A DNA stretch of 64,000 nt from Palsa-744 sp963734815 (GTDB taxonomy: Bacteria; Actinomycetota; Thermoleophilia; Solirubrobacterales; Solirubrobacteraceae): NCBI GenBank assembly GCA_963734815.1, contig CAVTIH010000001.1, positions 372,001 through 436,000 of the forward strand. Reading direction: 5' to 3'. The notes beneath the pieces were generated by a model, which did not search any database, was not told the origin of the DNA, and saw only the letters and a list, made by a program, of their open reading frames with translations. Made by a program: the position numbers and the translations under genes. This document shows, one piece after another, positions 9,750 through 16,408 of this stretch. Within the stretch, counting starts at the first letter, position 1, and every line of letters begins with the position of its first letter.

Positions 9750-10223
9750 ATGAGCGCCCAACTGAGGACTCGCATGAGCGCCCTACTGAAGCTGGCCGCC
9801 ACGCTGGTCGCGGCCGCTGTCGCGGCAGTGGGCGTCAGCGCCTGCGGCACGCAGGGCATCCAACTCTCCAAATCCAGCCGCTACTACAACGGAGCGGCGC
9901 TGTTCTTGCAGCGCTGCTCGGGCTGCCACACGCTGTCCGTCGTCGGCGCCGAGGGCTCGGCCACCAGCATCAAGGATCGCCTGCGCACCAACGGCCCCAA
10001 CTTCGACTTCCGCAAAGAGGAATACAACCAGGTTCTCTACGCGATCCGCAACGGCGGCTTCTCCGGCGCGATCATGCCGCAGAACATCGTCCTCGGCGTC
10101 CAGGCCCAAGAAGTCGCCGCGTTCCTCGCCAAGTACTCCGGTCTGCAGGCGCCCAAGGTGCCGTCGATCGAAAACACCGCGATCCCGGGCTCCTCCGAAA
10201 GCTCGACGAGCACCACCAAATAG
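9750..10223 (+). CDS. membrane-anchored cytochrome c (class I)
   Basis: 157-residue c-type cytochrome. A hydrophobic N-terminus ends in a lipobox-like VSAC, and the haem motif CSGCH follows at about residue 56, with a candidate distal Met in AIMPQN. The C-terminus is Ser/Thr-rich. Two ATGs, at 9750 and 9774, lie in an imperfect 24-nt tandem duplication; the first is nearer the TATATT element. Divergent from the cupredoxin-like lipoprotein and followed 22 bp later by serS. Confidence 0.85.
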   Translation: MSAQLRTRMSALLKLAATLVAAAVAAVGVSACGTQGIQLSKSSRYYNGAALFLQRCSGCHTLSVVGAEGSATSIKDRLRTNGPNFDFRKEEYNQVLYAIRNGGFSGAIMPQNIVLGVQAQEVAAFLAKYSGLQAPKVPSIENTAIPGSSESSTSTTK

Positions 10224-10245
10224 GCGCTGCCCGAGGCTTGGTCGC

Positions 10246-11634
10246 GTGCTCGACATCAAGCTGATCCGCCAGCGGCCCGAGGAGGTGCGCGCGGCGCTTG
10301 CGCGGCGGGGGGCGGACGAGGGGGGTGCGGCAGCTGGCCTTGACCGCGTGATCGAGCTGGACGCGCGCCGCCGCGCGCTGATTCCCCAGCTGGAGGAGCT
10401 GCGCGCGCGCCGCAACGCCGCCGCCGATGCGATTGCCCTGGCCAAGCGCTCTGGCGAGGACGCCGCCGCGGCGATCGCCGAGCAACGTGAGCTGGGCGCG
10501 GGGGAGAAGGCGTTGACGCGCGAGCTCGCCGCCGTAGAGGTGGAGCTCGACGCGGCGCTGCTGCCGCTGCCCAACCTCCCCGACCCGACCGCCGCCGCTG
10601 GGCCGGAGGACGAGTTGGTGCGGGTTGTGGGGGAGGCCGGGCTGGGTGGGCTTCGCGTGGGGGAGGGCGTGGGGGAGTCTGGCGTGGGCGGGCCTCAATT
10701 CCCCCCCCGCGACCACCTGGAGCTGGCCGGTTCGCTGATCGACATGGATCACGCCGCCAAGCTGTCGGGTGCGCGCTTCGCCTACCTCAAAGGCGACCTC
10801 GTGATGCTGGAGCTGGCGCTCGTGCGGTGGGTACTGGAGAAGCTGCGCGCGCACGGCTTCGAGCCGGTGATCCCGCCCGTGCTGGTGCGCGAGCGGGCGC
10901 TGTATGGCACCGGCTTCCTGCCCGACACCGAGCAGCAGATCTACAGCCTCCCCGCGGACGAGCTCTTCCTGGTGGGCACCTCCGAGGTCGCGCTCGCCTC
11001 GTTGCACGACGAAGAGATGCTTGACGCCGAGCGCCTGCCGCTGTGCTACGCCGGCTTCTCGCCCTGCTTCCGGCGCGAGGCCGGCGCCGCCGGCAAAGAC
11101 ACGCGCGGGATCTTCCGTGTGCACCAGTTCGACAAGGTGGAGATGTTCAGCTTCGTCGAGCCCTCTGCCTCGGGCGCGGAGCACGAGCGGATCCTCGCCA
11201 TCGAGGAGGAGATCCTCGGCGAGCTGGGGTTGCCCTATCGGGTGGTCAACATCGCCGTGAACGACCTCGGCGCCCCTGCCGCCAAGAAGTATGACTGCGA
11301 GGCGTGGCTGCCCAGCCAGGGCCGCTACCGCGAGCTGACGTCGTGCTCCAACACGACCGACTACCAGGCGCGGCGCCTGAACATCCGCGTGCGCCGGGAC
11401 CGAAGCCGGGAGACACTCGCCTCCGGCGAGCATCCCCGTTTCGGCCAGCGCGGTGGCCGGGGGTCGGGCGGGCGGGAACTTGAGATCCTCCACACGCTCA
11501 ACGGCACCGCGGTGGCGGTCGGGCGCACGATCATCGCTTTGCTTGAGAACGGCCAGCGCGAGGACGGTTCGGTCGTACTACCGGAGTGCCTGGGTCTCTA
11601 CGGCGCGCCCGCCGAGTTGCCGGCTGCCGCGTGA
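10246..11634 (+). CDS. serS: seryl-tRNA synthetase
   Basis: Class II aminoacyl-tRNA synthetase (462 aa) that charges tRNA-Ser. The N-terminal coiled-coil arm runs from about residue 25 to 110. Motif 2 is seen around CFRREAGAAGKDTRG and motif 3 around LNGTAVAVGRT (most family members have LNGSGLAVGRT). Two low-complexity insertions are unusual: a Gly/Val-rich segment near residues 128-150 and an Arg/Gly-rich one just before motif 3. Starts with GTG. It is convergent with the methyltransferase of the tRNA-Arg locus. Confidence 0.95.
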   Translation: MLDIKLIRQRPEEVRAALARRGADEGGAAAGLDRVIELDARRRALIPQLEELRARRNAAADAIALAKRSGEDAAAAIAEQRELGAGEKALTRELAAVEVELDAALLPLPNLPDPTAAAGPEDELVRVVGEAGLGGLRVGEGVGESGVGGPQFPPRDHLELAGSLIDMDHAAKLSGARFAYLKGDLVMLELALVRWVLEKLRAHGFEPVIPPVLVRERALYGTGFLPDTEQQIYSLPADELFLVGTSEVALASLHDEEMLDAERLPLCYAGFSPCFRREAGAAGKDTRGIFRVHQFDKVEMFSFVEPSASGAEHERILAIEEEILGELGLPYRVVNIAVNDLGAPAAKKYDCEAWLPSQGRYRELTSCSNTTDYQARRLNIRVRRDRSRETLASGEHPRFGQRGGRGSGGRELEILHTLNGTAVAVGRTIIALLENGQREDGSVVLPECLGLYGAPAELPAAA

Positions 11635-11684
11635 AGGGGATCTATTGGTAGAGGGGTGGCGGATGTTGTTTATTTTCAAGCCCA

Positions 11685-11709
11685 ACCACTTCACAAAATG
11701 AAGGGTTTG
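11685..11709. repeat. dispersed motif copy A (ACCACTTCACAAA...GGGTTTG)
   Basis: A 25-bp sequence in the 3' gap between convergent serS and the methyltransferase. It matches positions 34403-34427 at all but two or three bases. It is an imperfect palindrome (ACTT-caca-AAAT/AAGT core, CCC...GGG flanks). Confidence 0.6.
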
Positions 11710-11737
11710 CGTCTCGAAACAAGACGATCCACCACCA

Positions 11738-11758
11738 GATCACTTCACAAAGTAATCA
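11738..11758. repeat. dispersed motif copy B at the methyltransferase stop
   Basis: GATCACTTCACAAAGTAATCA contains the core of the dispersed motif and runs up to the methyltransferase stop codon. Its first 11 bases, GATCACTTCAC, recur at 15780-15790 over the start codon of the synthetase gene, so the same 11-mer marks both ends of the three-gene operon. Confidence 0.5.
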
Positions 11759-12853
11759 GACCCGCTCCAGCGCGTAGCCGATCTCCAGGCCCGTCGAGTC
11801 GACGATGTCATCCGCGCGCTCTTCGTGCAAGACCCGGTAGCCGGCCTGCGCGAATAGCTCCAGCCACTGTGCGTGCGTGAGCAGGCGTTGGGTGGTGACC
11901 GAGTGCAGCCAGATGTAGTAGTTGTAGTAGCCCCTCCCCTGGCGGTCTGAGCCGACCAGCTCGCCGCGGCCTTCCTCGTAGGGGTTGGATACCTCGATGA
12001 TCAGCAGCTTTGCGTTGGGGAAGCGCGTGCCGAACGAGCGCAGGAACTCGACTGTCCCCTCGATGCCGCGCTGGCCGACGATCTCGTGTAGCACGAACGC
12101 CGATACGACGAAATTCACCTCCTCGCTCGGCACGTAGTCGGGCGCCGAGGCGTGCTCGATCGCGATGCGATCCTCCAGGCCCGCTTCGCGCACGTGCGCC
12201 CGCGCGGCCTGCACCGTCTCATGAGCCAGCTCCACGCCGATCGCGCGCAGACCCGGGTGCTGGGCGCATAGCGTGATCAGATAGAGCGCGCTGCCGCAGC
12301 CGTAGTCCAGCACCACCCCCTCGGAGGCGCCGAGCCGCTCGATCAGCCGCAGCGTCAGCGGCACGGCGTCGTAGATCGCGATCCGCGCGCTGCCGCTCGC
12401 CACGCGCAGGTGGTTGCGCTCGATGCTCCCGTCGCCCTCGCGCATCAGCCTGCCGACGCCTTTGAAGAGGTCGCGGTAGCCCTCCATCAGCAGCTCCAGC
12501 CAGCCGTGCACGGCGCGCAGCTCGGAGAGGTCTTCGGCGAGGCGGTAGGTGCCGGCCTCCCTCACCAGCGCGCCCTCGGAGTGCAGCGCCTGCAACAGCG
12601 CGCCGGTCAGCTCGCTCCCGGATGCGCCCGTGGTTGGGCTGCCGGGCGACCCCAGCCGCTGCGCCAGCTCCTCGGCACTGACGCCCCGCTCCAGCGCGCT
12701 CAGCAGCTGCTCGTCTTCGAGGATCGCCATCAACAGCTCCGCCGTCGCCCATCCGGCGAGGTAGTCGAGCGCTCTGAGCAGCGTGGGCCGGAAGGCCGCG
12801 CGGTCGATTGCCTCGGGCATCGTCTGGGCGATGGTCTGGCTGGCGGCGTTCAC
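11756..12853 (-). CDS. SAM-dependent methyltransferase, 2-ketoarginine methyltransferase-like
   Basis: 365-residue class I methyltransferase. The SAM-binding motif I is VLDYGCGSALYL (about residues 175-186), followed by an acidic residue in GVELAHETV. The N-terminal 150 residues look like the winged-helix dimerisation region of natural-product methyltransferases. Overall character resembles MrsA, which C-methylates 5-guanidino-2-oxopentanoate in 3-methylarginine synthesis; this is from memory of the family and needs alignment. GTG start overlaps the aminotransferase stop as GTGA, with GGAG upstream. An aminotransferase partner and an ArgRS gene next door support a role in arginine modification. 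Confidence 0.8.
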   Translation of the reverse strand: MNAASQTIAQTMPEAIDRAAFRPTLLRALDYLAGWATAELLMAILEDEQLLSALERGVSAEELAQRLGSPGSPTTGASGSELTGALLQALHSEGALVREAGTYRLAEDLSELRAVHGWLELLMEGYRDLFKGVGRLMREGDGSIERNHLRVASGSARIAIYDAVPLTLRLIERLGASEGVVLDYGCGSALYLITLCAQHPGLRAIGVELAHETVQAARAHVREAGLEDRIAIEHASAPDYVPSEEVNFVVSAFVLHEIVGQRGIEGTVEFLRSFGTRFPNAKLLIIEVSNPYEEGRGELVGSDRQGRGYYNYYIWLHSVTTQRLLTHAQWLELFAQAGYRVLHEERADDIVDSTGLEIGYALERV

Positions 12854-13941
12854 GTTGGCAGCTCCTGTTCCTTGATTGCGGTCAACCCGTCGATCAGACG
12901 GTCGGCGTGCTCGCGCAGGCTCACGCCGATCCGCAGCCCCGCCGGCGCTCCGAGCGGCGCGGTCGAGGCGACGATCACGTTCCACCGCACCGCCAGTGTC
13001 TTGCGGATCGACGCCGCCTCGACGGGAGAGGCGCAGGTGACGAACACGAAGTTGGCTTCGCTGTCATGCACGCGCTCGAACAGCTCCATCGCGCGTAGGC
13101 GCGCGATCAGCTCTGCGCGCAGCGTGCCCACCTCGCGCGCATGGCGGCGCGGGAAGTCGGCGTCGCTCTCCAGCGCGCCGATCAGCGCTTCCGCCGCCAG
13201 CCCGCTCGTCGTCAGGTACGCCTGCCGCGCACGCAGCCGCCCGATCAGGCGCTCCTCGCCGACGAGGCAACCGATCCGCAGCCCCGCCAGCCCGTAGGCC
13301 TTCGAGAACGAGCGAAACACCAGCAGGTTGGGGTGCTCCGCCAGCCACTCCAGCCCGGGTGCGTGCGCGCAGAAGTCCGCGTACGTCTCGTCCAGCAGGA
13401 GGTTGGCCGAGCGCCACAACAGCGTGCGCAGCGCCTGCGGCGCGAATGCGTTCGCGGTTGGGTTGTTGGGGCTCGCCACCATCACCAGCCGGCCGGCCGT
13501 GACCGCCCCGAGCAGCTCGCGCGGGAGCGCGTGCCCGGCGGTCAGCGCGAATGCCCTGCAACGGTGGTTGAGAGCCGTCGCGCGGTCGCCATACCCGTCG
13601 AACCCCGGGGTGACGGTGTAGGGGTCGCCCAGCTCGAGGATGCACAGGTCCGCCGCCTCGTCCACGCCGGTGGTGAGGATCGCCTGCCGCGGATCGACGC
13701 CGAGGTGGTTGGCCGCCGCGGCCGTCGCGCGCGCCAGCGCCTCGTGTGGGTAGATGTGTCCCCGCGTGATCGCCGCCTTCACGCGCTCCACCGCGCCCGG
13801 CGGGGGCCCGCGCAGCGCCTCGTTGCGATCCAGCTGCGCCACCTGGCTCTCGGCGCAGGGGACGCCCGCCAGGGTTCTCGCCCTACGGTCCTCGGCTGGC
13901 GGGGTCTGCGATGCGATGCGGCTCTCCACCACCGGGGTCAT
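12850..13941 (-). CDS. PLP-dependent aminotransferase, class I/II (HisC-like)
   Basis: 363-residue fold-type I aminotransferase. The cofactor-binding signatures are SPNNPTANAF, LLLDETYADF and the lysine in SFSKAYGLAGLRIG. The start MTPVVESRI was chosen because its ATG overlaps the synthetase stop (ATGA); a GTG or ATG further upstream would overlap more. It resembles histidinol-phosphate-type enzymes, but no other histidine gene is near. Together with the following methyltransferase it fits the pair that interconverts arginine and 2-ketoarginine for C3 methylation. The true amino donor is unknown. Confidence 0.85.
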   Translation of the reverse strand: MTPVVESRIASQTPPAEDRRARTLAGVPCAESQVAQLDRNEALRGPPPGAVERVKAAITRGHIYPHEALARATAAAANHLGVDPRQAILTTGVDEAADLCILELGDPYTVTPGFDGYGDRATALNHRCRAFALTAGHALPRELLGAVTAGRLVMVASPNNPTANAFAPQALRTLLWRSANLLLDETYADFCAHAPGLEWLAEHPNLLVFRSFSKAYGLAGLRIGCLVGEERLIGRLRARQAYLTTSGLAAEALIGALESDADFPRRHAREVGTLRAELIARLRAMELFERVHDSEANFVFVTCASPVEAASIRKTLAVRWNVIVASTAPLGAPAGLRIGVSLREHADRLIDGLTAIKEQELPT

Positions 13942-15785
13942 CTCGCGACACCCCCCCGCGGCCGTGCGCACGGCAACCCCAGCGCGCCGATCCCGGCGGC
14001 GAGCAGGGTGCGCATCGCACGGGCCGTGCGCGCATCGGCGTCGGCACTCAGAAAGCGGCGGCTCAGGTGTCCGTAGAAGCGCGCGAGCTCATACACGTCC
14101 AGCTGCTCCACCGCGCGCGTCAACAGCCGGCGGTGGACCTCGGACTGCATCACCGCATGGCGGTACTCGGCGTCCTCGGGCGCCGGGTCGGGTGGGCCGT
14201 CGTGGCGCGGGTCCCACGCGCTCACCGCGGCGCGCGCAAGCTCCCACCCCACGCCGCCGGTGAGGTCCAGCATCTCCTTCAGGGTGAGATCGACCGGCTT
14301 GCGCGTCGGGCGGCCGAGGTAGAACCCCAGGGTCACCAGCGCCGCGAGGCCGCGCCGACCGAAGCGTCCCTCGCTCCGTGCGGCGAGCTCGCGCAGCGCC
14401 GGGGAGGCGGTGAGCCGCTCGAGCATCCCGTCGATCAGCGGGGGCCTGCCGTTGCTGGACTTCACGGCCCCACCGTCGACGGTGACCATTCCGTAGATCA
14501 CGTTGTCGCTCGGATGGTGCATCCCCCCGCGCCGCTCGCGACGGGGCGGCGCGGCGCTGGGCGGATGTCCGCCGGCGTCCGCCGGATCCTCCGCATCGGT
14601 GGGCGCCGGCCGCTCACCATGCATCAGCCGCTCGTGGTAGCGCACGTATGCCCGCCACTCCTCGCCCACCAGCTCGATCGTGCGAGTCTCCCCGAGCGTC
14701 TCGTGCAGGGAGCGCCACAGCGCGATCGTGCGCAGGTGCTGCGTCGGAAAGCCATCGGCGCGCGCCAGCAGCAGCCGCGGGTACTCCTCCTCCCGCGTCT
14801 CGTACACGACCGCTCCGCTCTCGGTTCGCGTCAGCACGGCGCCGGCCACGCCGCGGTCGAGGATCCACCGTGTGAGCGAGCGCGACTGCGACTCGTACAC
14901 CAGCCGGTCGATGTTGACCCCGAGCGCGGCGAGCGTTGCCCGCTGCCCTTCCAGTGCCCACCCCCGCAGCCGCCGCCAGCGCGTCACGATCTCTGGATCG
15001 CCCGCCCTCATCCGCTCCAGCAGCTCGTCGGCGAAGTCGTTGCGGACCGCCGCCTCGGCGCTCAGCGCCGGGTCGTCGGTGCCCTCGGTGGCATCTGGCC
15101 AGACGCCGGCACGCGCCCGCGCGGCGTAGCGCCCGAAGCATTCGCCGACGAAATGGTCGCTCTTGACCCCGAGACCGCGCGGGGCGATCTGCTTGGGCAG
15201 CTCCATGTAGCCTGCCAGCGCTTCGCCCATGCTGCGGCAGTAGTCGCTCACCTGACTCTGGCGCGTCACCCGTGCGCCTGCCGCCGCCAGTGCGCCCGCG
15301 AGCGCCTGGCCGAGCGCGATGTTGCGCAGGTGGCCGATGTGCAGCGCCTTGGTGGGGTTGGCGTCGCAGAAGTTGACCACCACCTCGGCTCCACCCAGCA
15401 GATCGTGCGCATCCAGCACGCCCTCCTCGCCTGCCTCCAGCTGCTCGCCGAGCCGCGCGATCGCCGTGTCCGCGAAGCGCACCGTCAGCGAGTCCGCGCG
15501 CGCGCTCACGGCGGCCACGTCGGGAAGCGCGGCGAGTGCCTCGCGCGCCGCGGTCAGCTGTGCCGTGGCCGTGCCCGTGCCCGTGCCCGTGGCCGTGCCC
15601 AGTGCCGTGCCCGGGGGGGCCGCGCTCTGTCCCCCGTCAGCCTTGCCGGGTGCCCCTTGGCCGAGTGGGCCCCCGCCACGGAAGATCTGCGCGTCGGCCC
15701 CCCTGCGCGGGTTGTGGAGGGGGATCACCGAGAAGCCGGTCTGCGGCGCAAGCGCGATCAGCGCCTGTAACAGCTGATCGATCAC
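13938..15785 (-). CDS. argS: divergent arginyl-tRNA synthetase
   Basis: Class I aminoacyl-tRNA synthetase of ArgRS type (615 aa). The HIGH motif is intact in NPTKALHIGHLRN (about residue 145), and the QSQVSDYCRSMGEAL segment follows. The KMSKS-equivalent loop reads AVKSSNGRP, degenerate as in some ArgRSs. The N-terminal domain, which in ArgRS contacts the tRNA D-loop, is replaced over about residues 27-75 by Gly/Thr/Ala low-complexity sequence including a (GT)n-type repeat, and another insertion rich in Pro and Arg lies near residues 385-415. It lies 75 nt after a co-directional tRNA-Arg gene and leads an operon with an aminotransferase and methyltransferase. It may be the housekeeping enzyme or a dedicated or resistant paralogue; the rest of the genome would decide. 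Confidence 0.85.
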   Translation of the reverse strand: MIDQLLQALIALAPQTGFSVIPLHNPRRGADAQIFRGGGPLGQGAPGKADGGQSAAPPGTALGTATGTGTGTATAQLTAAREALAALPDVAAVSARADSLTVRFADTAIARLGEQLEAGEEGVLDAHDLLGGAEVVVNFCDANPTKALHIGHLRNIALGQALAGALAAAGARVTRQSQVSDYCRSMGEALAGYMELPKQIAPRGLGVKSDHFVGECFGRYAARARAGVWPDATEGTDDPALSAEAAVRNDFADELLERMRAGDPEIVTRWRRLRGWALEGQRATLAALGVNIDRLVYESQSRSLTRWILDRGVAGAVLTRTESGAVVYETREEEYPRLLLARADGFPTQHLRTIALWRSLHETLGETRTIELVGEEWRAYVRYHERLMHGERPAPTDAEDPADAGGHPPSAAPPRRERRGGMHHPSDNVIYGMVTVDGGAVKSSNGRPPLIDGMLERLTASPALRELAARSEGRFGRRGLAALVTLGFYLGRPTRKPVDLTLKEMLDLTGGVGWELARAAVSAWDPRHDGPPDPAPEDAEYRHAVMQSEVHRRLLTRAVEQLDVYELARFYGHLSRRFLSADADARTARAMRTLLAAGIGALGLPCARPRGGVAR

Positions 15786-15860
15786 TTCACTGGCGCAGAA
15801 CGTTTTTTTGAAATAGCGGCGGCGTGCCGGTCTTCAAAACAGGTTCTCGGTCGCAGAAGA

Positions 15861-16087
15861 TACGCCCGGCGGGGCTCGAACCCACATCGGCGGCTTAGAA
15901 GGCCGCTGCTCTTAGACCGGCGACTCTCGCGGGCTTGCTCGTGCCAAGCGACCGCGACGCGGCAGATAGCCGCCGGCCGGCGAGCTTCGCGGGCACGTGG
16001 CCCGCGGCTCGTCGCCGGTTGAGTGACTACACCTGGAGATTCGGCACCACAGTTGTCGTGGCCATTAGCCAGTTGAGCTACGGGCGC
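15861..16087 (-). tRNA. tRNA-Arg(UCU) interrupted by a 153-nt D-loop insertion
   Basis: The 5' half (16087-16065) is GCGCCCG-TA-GCTC-AACTGGCTAA. The 3' half (15911-15861) is GAGC, then anticodon stem GCGGC, loop CTTCTAA, stem GCCGC, a 4-nt variable loop, T-arm GTGGG-TTCGAGC-CCCGC and CGGGCGT-A. The acceptor strands pair fully with one G-U, D-stem GCTC pairs with GAGC, and the joined molecule is exactly 74 nt with G18G19, A21 and T54T55C56 in place. CCA is not encoded. Neither half makes a tRNA alone. Anticodon UCU reads AGA/AGG. The gene lies directly upstream of and co-directional with the argS-type gene. Confidence 0.85.
15912..16064 (-). other. structured insertion in the tRNA-Arg D-loop (possible intron)
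   Basis: 153 nt lie between the two tRNA halves; because CTAA occurs at both edges the ends are ambiguous by up to four bases. The minus-strand RNA can form GGCCAC/GTG-GCC near its 5' end. A 9-bp closing stem ACCGGCGAC/GTCGCCGGT then encloses three hairpins: CGCGGGC/GCCCGCG, GCGGC/GCCGC, and an 11-bp arm TCGCGG-GCTTG/CAAGC-CCGCGA. No group I core elements were recognised, and there is no room for P3 and P4 before them. It encodes no protein. Confidence 0.65.
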
Positions 16088-16116
16088 ATGGGACGGTCTG
16101 ATCAGCATTCCTCCCG

Positions 16117-16145
16117 AGGGTAAGCCGGGTCTGGGGATCCCGCAA
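16117..16145 (-). promoter_or_regulatory. candidate promoter of the tRNA-Arg/argS unit
   Basis: On the minus strand TTGCGG (16145-16140) and TACCCT (16122-16117) are separated by 17 bp. Transcription would start about 20-25 nt before the mature tRNA 5' end. No terminator is visible between the tRNA and argS, so one transcript could carry both. Confidence 0.45.
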
Positions 16146-16408
16146 CGCAAATTGCGAGGAGCGTCTGCTCGCCGCTCGCTCCCCATTGGGCGAGTCACCA
16201 CGTTTTCCCTGCACACAGAGGATATTCCGAGTGTGACGTCCAGGTGACTGGGGCCCGAATAATGGGAAACAGCGAGCGGCGGACGCGTCCCAAATCCCGG
16301 CCAAGGCCTGGGAAACACCCGCCTACCGCACGCCAGGTAGGCTGGACAATGAGAAGATAATGTCGAGGGCAAAGATCAAGCTTGCCGCCGCGAGAGGAAG
16401 ACGTCAGG
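16123..16408. other. intergenic segment between tRNA-Arg and the TetR-MarR gene
   Basis: About 290 bp without a convincing gene. It contains a 22-bp palindrome GCCTACC-N8-GGTAGGC at 16321-16342, a possible operator for the divergent regulator, and two copies of GGGAAAC-type sequence near 16264 and 16310 (TGTTTCCCA on minus). Several further short hairpins can be drawn. No known RNA family was recognised. Confidence 0.4.

Noticed and set aside
15820..15860. tRNA-Sec-like anticodon arm (CCGGTCTTCAAAACAGG) on the plus strand
   Set aside because: The sequence resembles the anticodon arm of actinobacterial selC, but no acceptor, D or T arm can be fitted around it.
15861..16087. Group I intron in the tRNA-Arg gene
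   Set aside because: The insertion is only 153 nt, sits in the D-loop, and no P, Q, R or S core elements or a U/G splice-site pair consistent with a normal mature tRNA were found.
15782..16372. 196-codon open frame on minus over the tRNA-Arg
   Set aside because: It runs through the tRNA halves and into the argS leader; no domain, no ribosome site. It is a by-product of G+C-rich sequence.
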